From Planococcus citri (Eukaryota > Arthropoda > Insecta > Hemiptera > Pseudococcidae), in contig NC_088678.1 in NCBI RefSeq assembly GCF_950023065.1, forward strand, positions 45,994,580 through 46,058,579: a DNA stretch of 64,000 nucleotides, given 5' to 3'. The stretch's first letter is position 1, and each line of letters starts with the position of its first letter. The translations under genes were made by a program, and so were the position numbers. The notes under the pieces were generated by a model. It was not told where the DNA came from and searched no databases. It was given only the letters and a program-made list of their open reading frames with translations. Of the stretch, positions 11,301-23,023 are shown one piece after another.

Positions 11301-14300
11301 AACGCGGCCGCATTTATGTGTATAGTATTATTAGTCTACATCTTTGGTTTTGTATTATGCCTAGGTACATATAAGCAATATAAGGGATGTTTCAGGGTGG
11401 AAGTGTAAGGTCTTCTATTCATTAAGACTATGCAACACTTGCTGAATTTATGTATGTGTGGTTGTCTAACCTTCATGTTGCAGGAGTAAAGCTGTAAAGA
11501 CAGTTAATTTCAGTTTCCATTTCTCGGTCAGTATAGAAATGAAGAGAATGGTGTTTGATCATACAGAAATCATTTAATATCTACTCGAACCAAAAATTAA
11601 GTGGCATACTCGGATTTTCCTCAGTTTTTTTTTCATGAGCTCTCTTTAATATGGTCTACTTCACTGCGTTAAGGACTTCGATCTCAGAATTACTTAAATT
11701 TGGAGTTAATGTGTCAAATTAACATATTCGAAAAACTCAAAATTGATTTTTCGTATTAGAGCTTATTAATCATCAAATCATCATTATGAAAACAAAATTT
11801 GAGGGAGATCATTTAAAATTTCGAAGAAATCCAGACGAGGTTTCTTTTATGCTTCCTTTTTAACAGATTATAAAATTTTAGAATGAGATCTAGATACCTT
11901 TAAGGGCTCAAGGCCCAACATTTTGGTGAAAATTGAAAAAATTGCCCAACTCTATGTCGACATAAAATGCCTTATTTATATAGATATGAATGGTACCCAG
12001 TAAAATGAAACAATTTACGACCATTTCGAGTTATTTCACTCATAATTTTTAGTCTTCATGTTGTATAGCTTCAATTTTTAATGCTTCTTATACTTCCTAA
12101 ACAAGTTTAATTTTATAATGAAATGATAATTTTTTTTCCAAGTCAAAAAATTATGCCAAAAGTTTTCCATACTTAGTTGAAAAAAAAGTGAATGAATTTT
12201 TTCCAATTTTTCGGTAAGAATTTTTTCAAAAAAAAAAACAAAACTTCCTCAATCCTCATGCATGCCAGCAATGCCATTCTCCCTGCATACAGATTCCACA
12301 GTTTGAAAAATCATAAAATCAACGCTTTTTTTCAAATTTTTTAAATTTCTGTGCCAAAATACCGTAAATAAACCAATTTTAAAAAAAAACTTTATCCCCT
12401 TTGTTCCTCAAGCATATTTCACCTGAACAAAGCACTCTCAAGTTGAAAAACAGAAGTTGCATACTTTGCTTGAAAGTTGATTTTTATGTACGAAATCATC
12501 ATCGTCCACAAATTTGTTCACAGGTACCCGGTAAGTATATCTATCAAATACTCAGAAAGATGATAAAATTTTCTCATTACAAACCTTTCAACGACTACAA
12601 GACGACTAAACCCCGAAAACTTAATTTATCCTCCGAAATAAAAACATTCGGGAAGTGTCTAAACGTGTATCTGTTTTCATAAAGCAGTTGACAAATTACA
12701 AATACAGCTCTTCGCACTCGGTGTCTTGACGATATATGAACGAGACGATCTAGCTGCGTTCAAAATAAATACGCCGGATTATTAATTTAAGACGCGAAAC
12801 TTGGCAAATTGTATTATGTACGGCGACATTGATTAATAAAAACTTAATACCACGTACTTTATATTAAATTACAATTTTCGAATACACTATATATACTCCT
12901 ATGTACATTCATCCGTATTCTTTGATAATATGTACCACGTACATGTACATACACACTACACAGCACCTACTATGTTTCGAGTAAGATAAGCGAGTCCAAT
13001 AAACCCCCTCCCCCTTCCTTGCACCCACAAACAAGTCGAATAACACAAGAGGGGGAAAAAAAGAAAAGAAGTTCACGTCTCGGTAAATCCATATTTGTAA
13101 TATAATAAAAAGTTTATGCGTGGAATTAGAAAATGTTTTAAAAAGTAGTTATTCTTGTAAAAGTTACAAAAACACGAAAGTTTCCCATTTCACAAGCAAG
13201 AGACGCCGAAAGAAACAGATACATACGCAGGTATACGTAAAACGTATTATACTCGGTACGACGAAGGAAGCTGAAAAAAGCTTATATTCTAGCGTTCGTC
13301 GTCGACTCTGGTTTTACGTATACTGTGTAAGTAAGTATATGAAATATATCTACGAGAAGACCACCAGCGTATATTATACTTTTTACGAGGGTGAAAATTA
13401 TAACCAAGGTTCGGCGTTATTTAAAAAAAAAAAAATTACCATCGAAATTTTTGACCGTTCGAAAGCTAGGGTTACGTTAAATGAGGCCAAAAAATATGTA
13501 CCAACGAGGAAATTACTTTTAATCATAATATAGTAATACCTACATATTGCGGAAGTCTACTAGCAAACGTTATTCATAATTTTGAAATTTCATTAAATGG
13601 CGCTGGATGATATCATTTTCCCAAACCAGTATGAGTGCCTGTCGAGTGCCTAATACAAATATATCTACACCAAGAAGGATTGAATTATGGGGCAACATTT
13701 AAAAAATTATTTTTGATTAGGTAGGTGCCTAAACACAAAAAAATAGATATTTATATTTTTAGACATTTCCAAAATTAAGACATTTTGTGGCTCCTCAGGC
13801 GAATTTATACATTACAGGTCGTGAAGAAACAGTTTGTTTTTTCTCCATTTATTCTCGTACCCAAGTTTTCCAAGCGGTTTTTATCAAGAAAAAATTCATT
13901 TTTTTTATTGAAAAACACTTTTTGAAGTAGGTATTCCAACTTGGGAAAAAATTTTCTGAGGTCAAAAATATCCAAAAAGATATCCACTAAGCCATCAAAT
14001 AGATGTGTATAAAATTCACCCTTCGATTTTTGGAAATTTTAAAAAAAGTTAAAGCTCCCTTTTTTTCTGCAAAAAATTAAAATTTGATCTCAAATTGAAG
14101 TAAAAAGTTAAAATTCAGTTCATACCATTTTTTAATCTCCCGAATCGATGAAAGGTGGTTTTGAATCATTTTGAAACCCACCGTGGATTTCTATACTTAA
14201 CAGTTTTGAAAAAATTGCCACAAAAAAGTTCTAAATAAAATTCAATAATATCACACAAATTCTGATTTACGGTATTCGTGATCATTTTGCTCATTTGTGG

Positions 14301-14563
14301 CGATCATTTTGCTAAAAAAAATCCGCCTGTAGTCCCCACAATGCGACGGTTTGAACCACCAACAGTCGATTCAAGAAGTCGGAAATTGGATGAAATCAGA
14401 TTCATTTTACCGACTTTGCCGTGAAACGGAAAAGTGAGGTATTGTATTTGTCATGATGGTTCAAGAATTGGGTGGGGGTGGGTTTTCTTGACGTTTTGGA
14501 GTGTGCTGATCACGATAAGACGTATGGCGCAAAACGAGATAAGTTTACATATATATTTATTTA
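8364..14563. other. Gene-poor AT-rich stretch
   Basis: I see no supported gene in this 6.2 kb. It contains many TAGGTACCTA words (for example near 9670 and 10320), a GT-rich low-complexity patch near 10255-10280 and a TAGG/CGTA tract at 10562-10592. The longest open frame (13120-13533, plus, 137 codons, non-ATG start) is lysine- and tyrosine-rich with no recognisable domain. Confidence 0.45.
10562..10592. repeat. TAGG then ACGT tetranucleotide tract
   Basis: Four GTAGG-type repeats run directly into three CGTA repeats. This is a longer instance of the tetranucleotide wording seen throughout the window. Confidence 0.85.
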
Positions 14564-14565
14564 TA

Positions 14566-15510
14566 CAGGGTGTTAAATAAAGCGTGGGCAATAATTTCAC
14601 AATAGATGCAACTCGAGTAGACGAGCAAAAAACGTTATTATGATAAGTTGCCTATCTTGTAAAATGAAGGCGCTACGTGCTCCGCAAAACTCGAAATTTA
14701 CCAATTTTGAAAAATTCATCATAAATAAGAAAACGTTTGAATCATTTAAGTGATGTCCCTAACCCATAGTACTCGAGTGGACGAACAAAAAAAGTTATTA
14801 TGACCAATCGCCTATCTTCAAAATTGAAGGGGCAAACTTGATTCAAAATTTCCAAATTTCGAGTGCCCCAAATTTGAATTTTGAAATTGTGCGGGCCCCT
14901 TCAATTTTGAAGATAGGCAATTGGCCATAATAACTTGTTTTGTTCGTCCACTCGAGTACTATGGGTAAGGCGCATCATTTGAATGATTCAAACATCTTCT
15001 TATTTTTGATGAATTTTTCAAAATTGGTGAATTTTGGTTCAAAAATGAGGTAATTTCTTCAATACGCAGACAGTAAGAAAATGTTTGAATCATTCAAAGG
15101 ATGCCCTTAACTCATAGTACTCGAGTGGACGAACAAAACAAGTTATTATGACCAATTGCCTATCTTCAAAATTGAAGGGGCCCGCACAATTTCAAAATTC
15201 AAATTTGGGGCACTCGAAATTAGGAAATTTTGAATCAAGTTTGCCCCTTCAATTTTGAAGATAGGCAATTGGTCATAATAACTTTTTTTGTCCGTCCACT
15301 CGAGTACTATGGGTTAGGGGCATCACTTGAATGATTCAAACGTTTTCTTATTTTTGATGAATTTTTCAAAATTGGTAAATTTCGAGTTTTGCGGAGCACG
15401 TAGCGCCTTCATTTTACAAGATATGCAACTTATCATAATAACGTTTTTTGCTCGTCTACTCGAGTTGCATCTATTGTGAAATTATTGCCCACGCTTTATT
15501 TAACACCCTG
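14566..15510. mobile_element. 945-bp nested palindromic TIR element
   Basis: The element begins CAGGGTGTTAAATAAAGCGT and ends with its inverted copy, flanked on both sides by TA (14564-14565 and 15511-15512). The two halves are reverse complements along nearly the whole length, with a centre near 15038. Each half contains its own smaller palindrome (about 14740-14995 and 15080-15330), so a block containing ATAGTACTCGAGTGGACGAA occurs four times in alternating orientation. No coding frame spans it. TA flanks with CAGGGTG ends suggest a Tc1/mariner-type non-autonomous element. A relic of the same family lies near 49466-49600. Confidence 0.85.
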
Positions 15511-15533
15511 TATATAAATACACGTACCTAGTA

Positions 15534-15846
15534 CCTTGTGGTGCCCGGGTCTTTTATGGTAATTGTGGTGCCCGCGTACATAGAGGATCACATATATATG
15601 TATGATAAAGGTGTTTTGGTGCAGTTTGGATTTTTCATCATAGTTAGTCATAGAGGTGCCCGATACATAAACTTGGTACTTGTGGTGCCTACCTCAAAAA
15701 TTTTTTTATCACCTTAAAGTGCATTTCACTCGATTCTGCATCGTTTTATATAAAAAGACCTTGTGGTGCCCGATTTGGGCGCCACAAGACCAAAACCGGG
15801 CACCACAATGACTACGTATACTTAAAACGGGCACCACAATGACTAA
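15534..15846. repeat. Cluster of TTGTGGTGCCCG motifs in both orientations
   Basis: The 12-mer TTGTGGTGCCCG occurs at 15536-15547, 15563-15574 and 15761-15772. Its reverse complement occurs at 15797-15808 and 15828-15839. Partial copies lie near 15654 and 15681. The copies at 15760-15788 form a near-perfect hairpin around GATTT. The outermost copies are inverted, so the cluster could be a small TIR element with multiplied subterminal motifs. I could not define a target duplication. Confidence 0.6.
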
Positions 15847-16000
15847 GTTTAAATCTATAGATATATAGGTATATCAATTTATGTATAAATTTGTGTCACG
15901 CTGAACTCAAAAGCTCCGAACTTTAAGTCGAAACTGATGATGGCAAAATATTGCTTTGATACTGAACTAGAGAAATTTTTAATTTGGTCGAAATCGATTC

Positions 16001-16090
16001 AGCCGTTTACGAGATATGAACGTTTAAGTGTGTTTCAACGTTATGGATAAGCAGAAATTTGTGTAAACCCTTATATCTCGCAAACGGCTC
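16001..16090. repeat. Short inverted repeat AGCCGTTTACGAGATAT
   Basis: AGCCGTTTACGAGATATGAA at about 16002-16021 is mirrored by TTATATCTCGCAAACGGCT at about 16071-16089, with a ~50-bp spacer. Motifs of the type CAGCCGTT..CGAGATAT are common inside insect repeats, so this is probably part of a transposon that also includes the neighbouring tRNA-like segment. Confidence 0.55.
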
Positions 16091-16099
16091 ACCCCCAAC

Positions 16100-16182
16100 A
16101 AACAGATGGGGTGGTTAGGGTGTCTAGGTTGCAGATTGGTGCGCCGGAGGTCGGGTGTTCGAATCCCGCGTGAGTCAAGAAG
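16100..16182 (+). repeat. tRNA-derived sequence (pseudo-tRNA or SINE head)
   Basis: The segment contains GGTGGTTAGGGTGTCT, followed after about 30 nt by GGAGGTCGGGTGTTCGAATC. This is the order of tRNA D-arm and B-box (GGTTCGAATCC-like) promoter elements. The T-arm pairs imperfectly (CGGG/CCCG with a nine-base loop) and I could not close an acceptor stem, so it is not a functional tRNA. Translated frames over it give the GIRTPDLRR-type peptides typical of tRNA-derived SINEs. It is followed by a T-rich tail. Confidence 0.45.
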
Positions 16183-16312
16183 TGAAAATTTTTTGTCGAT
16201 TTTTTTGTTAATTTTTTTGTTAATTTTATCCGTCCAAAATTTTTTTGCCATAAAAAATCAAAATTTTTCAAAAATTTCTAGTGTAATTTTTGTTTCAACA
16301 AACAACATTAAG

Positions 16313-17219
16313 TTTTTGGTAAATATCCAGTAACTTTTGATAATTTTTTTTTTTTGGTAAATTAATAGTAATTTTCAGTACATAAATAAAATGATTAGTT
16401 ATTTTTGGTGAATTACTGGTAATTAAAGTTGGTCGAAAATTTTGGTAAATTGCTTGGGTAATTTTTGTTTTGGTAAATTAATGGCGTAATTTTTGGTAAA
16501 TTGGTATTCCAATTGGTAAATTTTCGTAAATTGCTGGGGTAATTTTCAGTTTTCCAATAAAGTTGGTTGAAAATTTTGATAAATTACTGAGGTAATTTTT
16601 GGTAAATTGGTAAATTTTATTAAATTGCTGTGGTAATTTTTGGTATTGTTAAATTAGTGGGGTAATTTATTTTGTTGAATTGGTATCAACCTTTGGAAGT
16701 AAATTACTGGGGTAATAAAAAATTGGTAAATTAGTGGGGTAATGTCTGGTAAATTACTGAGGTAAATGTTGGTAAATTGCTGGATGCTGGTGTTATTTTT
16801 TTTTTTTTTTGGTAAATTGGTAAATTTTGGTAAATTGGTAAAAACCTAGTGCAGTAAATTACTGGGGTAATTAACATAAAAGTCGGTAAAAAATTGGTAA
16901 ATTAGTGAGGAAATGTCTGGTAAATTACTGAGGTAAATGTTGGTGAATTGCTGGGGTTATTTTTGGTAAATTGGTATAAATTTTGGTAAATTGGTATAAA
17001 CTTTGGTAAATTGGTATAAATTTTGGTAATTTGATAGATTCTGGTAAATTTTGGTAAATTTTGGTAAATTTTGGTAAATTGGTATAAATTTTGGTAATTT
17101 GGTAAATTTTTGGTAAATTGGTATATTTTGATAAATTGGTAAATTTCGGTAAATTGGTAAATTTTGAGGTAATGTCCGGTAAATTACTGAGGTAAATGTT
17201 GGTAAATTGCTGGGGGTTA
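16313..17219. repeat. Degenerate GGTAAATT satellite
   Basis: About 900 bp made almost entirely of variants of TTGGTAAATT, with interspersed GCTGGGGTAATTTTTGG and TTACTGAGGTAAATGTTGG. There is no fixed long period. Local runs near 16980-17110 alternate GGTAAATTGGTATAAATTTT. A smaller, more diverged patch of the same wording occurs at about 58930-59260. Confidence 0.8.
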
Positions 17220-18831
17220 TTTAGAGCAAAGTCGGTTGATCTTGCGTACTGCGCAAGATGTTTTTTTTATTACTTATTATTTTTTTTTCTAAAGTAACAA
17301 CCTAATTACCGTGAAAAATTTTGGGTTTAAACAGTTTTGAAAATGTCTTGGGGGGGGGGGTGTTCTGTCAAAATCAATATGGCCATTCAAGTTTACAGGG
17401 CACTTGCTTGAAGCGAGCTCTGGGCTATACGTCTCTTCTACATTATAAGAAAAAAAGGCACTGAATTTGATTTTGGATTTTTTCTACAACAATTTTCCTA
17501 AAACTAGAAAATCCAAAAGTCTACCGGAGGCTTCAGAGTCGCTCAAAATTATCTATCAATTATCATAAATTTTGGAAGGTAAAAATAGATCACAGTTGAA
17601 CCACATTTCTCTGTACTTAAATTTAATCAAATTTCAATTTTTTCATGGTATTAGTAGGGGTAAATTTGAATATTCAAAAACTTTCCAAAAATCAAAAAAG
17701 GAAATTTAGCATCTGAAATTTGATCTGGTGGTGTATTTTTGGCTGTTCTTTCGATTTTTTCGTGTCTCTTAAAAATTATTTCCTGGGAATCAAGACACTT
17801 TCTCCGTGAAGTACAAATATTTTAATATAAAAATTGATTCAATTGAAAGCTCAGCAATTTCACAATTTTTCTTTGTCTGGTATAGATATTCGTAGGTACT
17901 ATTTTTGCAAATTTGTATCGTATTGTACATATGAACACATGTGATCTAGGACAATAACGTAATGGTTCAGTTCGCACGGATGTTTATAAATTCACCAAGA
18001 TTGTTCCCTCTCGTCTTACGTTAGATACATTACATTTCAACGCAGCATTCTGTTTCCTTAGATATTCGAAATATTTTAAAATAACCAACTCAGAACACAG
18101 CGCTGTCGTTGCAGTATCTCAAGAGTGATTTTAACCTCCTAAGTAAGTATATAATACCGTAAATTTTTTAACACCGACATAAATGCTAAATTTTTGTTTA
18201 CTTAATTATAATGCGGATTTTGAAACCGGCGTTAATTCTGTTTGGTAGGTAATTTATTGCAATTTATGTACGTGTAAAGGCTTGTTTTACAACGTGTTAT
18301 TTTTGGCTAAAATTACGATCATGGAGATTATAGTGTGGTATGTTTTTTTTTTTTATTGATATGACGGAAATACTGGGACATTGAAAAATGACTACGTTCG
18401 CGAGTAATTATAGTTACGTTCTTGTTGATTGTGAATTTTTTTTTTCACGAAAAGGCTATGCTTCTATAGGTCATTTTTTGAATTATTAGGTCGATTGAAA
18501 ATATAATTATGTGTGTGTTCATTTTGGATTGATTTGTAAGATAAGGTTGAATTTAATAAAATTATATGTAGGTAGTAGGTAGGTACCTAATATACGCGTG
18601 CTTCTAAAGCAAAGTTAATGGTTCAATTATTCGACCAGCAAGCATCAGAATTAAATTTTGTACGTGTTTATAAATTAAAAAAAAAAAAAAGTCATGTCAT
18701 ATAGGTAGTGATTCTTTACATGCAATATTAAAGTCCAAGCCTCTGAGCTTTCAGCAAGCATATATTGTATAAAAATCAAATATTCTGCTGTTTTTCTGAA
18801 TATCTACCAGCAAATCTGACCATATAGTCTA
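17220..18831. other. AT-rich non-coding stretch
   Basis: No supported gene. A G run lies at 17350-17360. The 17690-17770 part resembles 2220-2300 and is probably an old dispersed repeat. Confidence 0.45.
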
Positions 18832-21536
18832 CAGTCCAAGCGCAAAAAAGTGTCATTTGAGTTGACCATTTTGGGGGGGAAAAAAAAGAGTTGGCATTTC
18901 GTTAGTATCTTATTAACATTCAAGAAAATGGACATTTCGGATTTTTTGACTGGCACAATAGGGAGCTGGAGCCTCAAAACCCCCATTTTTCGAAGTTGGC
19001 GGGGGAAAAAAATTTTTTTTTAATTTGGTAGAGGACACTCTCCCGAGTATAGATATATACTTTTTTTGAGTTGGATTCCGGCACAGTTGCGTTCCAGAGC
19101 TGCATAAAGGCAATTTTTTGCCAATTTTGGCACTTTTTCACATAAAAACGACTCTGTAGAAGCAATACGGCCTGGGGGGAAAAAAATACGCACCTACATG
19201 ATTGCATCCATTCATCCCACGCTGATAGAGACCAACTTTGTGAAAAACGGCCGGCACAATGACCCGCAGTGAATTTTCAAAGTTACGCATCCGGGTCATT
19301 TCATTAAAAAAAATGGACGTATGACATTTTGACAACGTGACCGTGCGACCAATCAAAGTGGGTTAAAATTTCGCGAGAAAACCGAAAATCTCAATGAAAA
19401 TTTTTTTTGAGCGTCTCATGAAAATTTTGAGCTAAAAAATTGTATGAATAATTTCTCAGATAGGTACTTTTAGTCTGTTGTAACATGTGACCTATACATA
19501 CAAAATGATTAAAATTTTGCGAGGAAACCGAAAATTTCAATGAAAATTTTTTTGAGTGTTTCATGAAAATTTTGAGCTAAAAAAATTGCATGAATCATTT
19601 CTAAAATACTTTCAAACTGTTGTAACAACCTAAGTATATGGAAGGGTTAAAATTTCGCGTGAAATACAAAGATTTGAATAGTTTTTTTTTCATGTATAGA
19701 AAGCAAAGCTCAACAATTTTGAGCCCCATGAGTCACATTAATTTTTCACTATTTATAACGAAGTAGGTACGTAATCCGACTTCTGATATAGGGTTGGAAA
19801 TTCCATGTAAAACAACAAGATGTTGATGAAATTTGATTTTACTGATTTTCATAGATAGGTACCTAATATTTTTACTTTTATACTTATCATATTCCAAAAA
19901 ATACCTACTAATTGTAGGAAAATGCAGACATAATGATTGTGTAAGTCAAAAGGTTGGCGATTAGGAATAGTTGGAGTAACGGATGATGCAATACGTGACT
20001 TTCTTGAGTGGTTCTTGTTCGTCAATGTTCAGAGCATAAAATAACATATAAACTGGACGGCACCAGTGCCACCTAGTGAACTACGATTGTGCCTGGTGGG
20101 GGTATCAAATTCGCCAAAATTTTGTGTCCGTTTTGTGTTGAGTTTACCAAACTGAAGCGATCTTGAGGATATTTCATTGAAAATACTGAACAATGTACCA
20201 GATTTTTGAGGCTCAAGATTGTTGAGATAAGCCTTTTATAAAAATCTATCCAAATCTTTACTTATATTTTACCCAAAACTTCAACCATTTCAAATAGGTC
20301 GCATGTTACAACAGACTGAAAATACTTGAGAAATGGTTAATACAATTTTTTACTGCAAAATTTTCATGAGATGCTCAATAAAAGTTTTCATTGAGATTTT
20401 CGGTTTTCTCGCGAAATTTTAATCCATTTGCATAGGTCGCATGTTACAACAGACTGATGGCATATGTACTTGAAAAATGATTCATGCAATTTTTTTAGCT
20501 CAAAATTTTCATGAAACACTCAAAAAAATTTTCATTGAAATTTTCGGTTTCCTCGCAAAATTTTAACCATTTTGTATAGGTCACATGTTACAACAGACTG
20601 AAAGTACCTAATTGAGAAATTATTCATACAATTGTTTAGCTCAAATTATTCATGAGATGCTCAAAAAAAATTTTCATTGAGATTTTCGGTTTTCTCGCGA
20701 AATTTTAACCCATTTGCATAGGTCGCATGTTACAACAGACTGATGGCATATGTACTTGAAAAATGATTCATGCAATTTTTTTAGCTCAAAATTTTCATGA
20801 AACACTCAAAAAAATTTTCATTGAAATTTTCGGTTTCCTCGCAAAATTTTAACCATTTTGTATAGGTCACATGTTACAACAGACTGAAAGTACCTAATTG
20901 AGAAATTATTCATACAATTGTTTAGCTCAAATTTTTCATGATATGCTCAAAAAAAATTTTCATCGAGATTTTCGGTTTTCTCGCGAAATTTTAACCCACT
21001 TTGATAGGTCGCACGGTCACGTTGTCAAAATGTCATACATCCATTTTTTTAAATGAAATGGCCCAGATGCGTAACTTTGAAAATTCACTGCGGGTCATTG
21101 TGCCGGCCGTTTTTCACAAAGTTGGTCTCTATCAGCGTGGGATGAATGGATGCAATCATGTAGGTGCGTATTTTTTTCCCCCCAGGCCGTATTGCTTCTA
21201 CAGAGTCGTTTTTATGTGAAAAAGTGCCAAAATTGGCAAAAAATTGCCTTTATGCAGCTCTGGAACGCAACTGTGCCGGAATCCAACTCAAAAAAAGTAT
21301 ATATCTATACTCGGGAGAGTGTCCTCTACCAAATTAAAAAAAAATTTTTTTCCCCCCGCCAACTTCGAAAAATGGGGGTTTTGAGGCTCCAGCTCCCTAT
21401 TGTGCCAGTCAAAAAATCCGAAATGTCCATTTTCTTGAATGTTAATAAGATACTAACGAAATGCCAACTCTTTTTTTTTCCCCCAAAAAAATTGAACTGT
21501 TTTCGGTTTCTAGAGCACTTTTTGGTGTTTGGACTG
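18832..21536. mobile_element. 2.7-kb fold-back TIR element with internal tandem array
   Basis: The ends CAGTCCAAGCGCAAAAAAGT (left) and, inverted, CAGTCCAAACACCAAAAAGT (right) are flanked by TA (18830-18831 and 21537-21538). CAGT ends with TA flanks are typical of Tc1-like elements. The flanking GTC/GAC is also symmetric, so the true terminus could be a few bases further out. The arms 18832-19366 and 20997-21536 are near-identical reverse complements; the outermost ~60 bp differ more than the inner part. Inside lies a ~143-bp tandem repeat (about two units at 19366-19660 in one orientation, five units at 20293-21002 in the other). The spacer is about 19660-20290. No transposase is present; open frames in the two arms mirror each other. 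Confidence 0.8.
20293..21002 (+). repeat. Five-unit ~143-bp tandem array with dimeric higher order
   Basis: Units begin at 20293, 20431, 20575, 20717 and 20861, each opening with a variant of ATAGGTCGCATGTTACAACA. Lengths alternate 144 and 142 bp. One variant carries GATGGCATATG and the next carries AAAGTACCTA, so 20431-20716 and 20717-21002 are almost identical 286-bp dimers. This shows a recent duplication of a two-unit block. Two inverted units lie in the opposite arm at about 19366-19660. Confidence 0.85.
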
Positions 21537-21538
21537 TA

Positions 21539-23020
21539 GACTAATATGTATAAGTACGTGTAGACTGTAGGTCTATTAAGTGGGTACTATAATTCGACGA
21601 GACACGATTTCCAACCAGCTATGGTACATACTACATACATAGGTAGTTGGATTGTATTACTCTGGAATACACCGCTGCATCGTAATCGATGGAATATTTC
21701 GTATTATACTGGAAATCTATTTTAAGCTCGCAATAATACCGTCGAAGTGAAAATTTCACAATATTGTTTCAAATGATAAATCTCGTTCGTTAGAAAGCTT
21801 TACTTAACACCTACATTTTAGTGTAAAATATCCACACGTTCTAAAATTCTAATCTACCGCACATTTTGTGCTGTTCTAAGCTATTCTTGAATTACTAGGT
21901 ACCTACCTATATGCTTTTTCTAGCGCCAGTTAATGGTTGAGTTACGTTTAATTTTAAAAATCGTCGAATGTCTCCAAATTGTTAAGATTTTATTAATCGT
22001 GTGAATATTTTTGAGAAGCAGAGTTGTATATACTTGAGTAGGTACGTATATGAACAGACTACAATAAAGATAGCCCACTCTACGTAGGTTTATGCATAAT
22101 CAGCTTAAAGCTATTGTTACTCCGTATTAATTTATTTTCTTTCAAACGTATTGTTATCGCTGAATTTGCAGATTTTTACGTGTTATGAAAATAGCGGTGA
22201 TACCATTTTGGATCAAGGAATGATATTTTTAAATACCTAGGGCGGTAGGAATTGGTTTTTATTTCATTATGATTAGATAAACATTGGCGTAGGTAGTTCT
22301 GTGACTATATGACGTTGCTCTGACTTGAGAAATCAAAAGGTAAGCACGTTTAATATGTAGTATGATAAAAGAACTGTTTGAGCTCTCCGACTTCAAACTG
22401 TACGCATAAAACATAAATTTTTGGAAGTCTACGCGAAAATCTCTCAAACCAAATTTTTAACCATGCAAGTTGAATTTTTAAAAATTTGTAAAAAAAAACC
22501 GAAAGGAAAATCCTCAAAGGTCTATAGGTAAACATAATTTTTCTTTGCGGTCCCATGATAAGTGAAAAAGTTCAAATATCGTTCAGAAAAGTTGAAATTG
22601 ATTCTCATTAATAATTCTTCAAATTGTACACTTCCCCTACACTGTCCTTCTCTCCCAAATACTTCGAGCTAAATTTTTTCGGAAATAGATTACTCATCTC
22701 TTTTCATACCGAAAATATTGCCGTTGATTACTTCATTGTCTAGATCTATTTTAGGTTGAAAATTATAAAGGAACCATTTTTATTCTGCTATTCATTGCTC
22801 GAAAAATTCTTTAGGGAAATGTTGGATGTACAGTACTGGAAAATGGTTTGCTACATTAAGGATTTCTGTCGAATTTATGACAGGATCCAATTTTCATGGA
22901 ACCGAGTCGATAGCAACTCCTTCTGAAGCAATCTGAAGTTACTGGAGAAAAGTCTATATTTTTGCTGGAGGCTCCCCGGGTCATTTTGAAAATGGTGGCA
23001 ATCAATTCGGTGGGTCAATC
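21539..23020. other. AT-rich non-coding stretch
   Basis: No supported gene and no clear repeat. The last ~100 bp contain a GCTGGAGGCTCC word also found in the adjacent fold-back family. Confidence 0.45.
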
Positions 23021-23023
23021 TTA

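Noticed and set aside
13120..13533. 137-codon plus-strand open frame
   Set aside because: Non-ATG start, low-complexity Lys/Tyr-rich composition with a KKKK run, and no recognisable domain or splice context. Frames of this length occur by chance in 64 kb.
16100..16182. Functional tRNA gene
   Set aside because: The T-arm mispairs and no acceptor stem closes, so only a tRNA-derived relic is supported.
16024..16333. Overlapping frames on both strands giving GIRTPDLRR-like and LVRRRSGVRIP-like peptides
   Set aside because: These peptides are familiar spurious translations of tRNA-derived repeats; the segment is annotated as tRNA-like.
16313..17219. CRISPR-like regularly spaced repeat
   Set aside because: The GGTAAATT repeats lack unique spacers of constant length and the DNA is eukaryotic; it is a degenerate satellite.
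21150..21539. 129-codon open frame mirrored by frames at 18804-19207
   Set aside because: It lies in the arms of the 2.7-kb inverted repeat and its mirror copies are interrupted. It reflects the repeat, not a gene.
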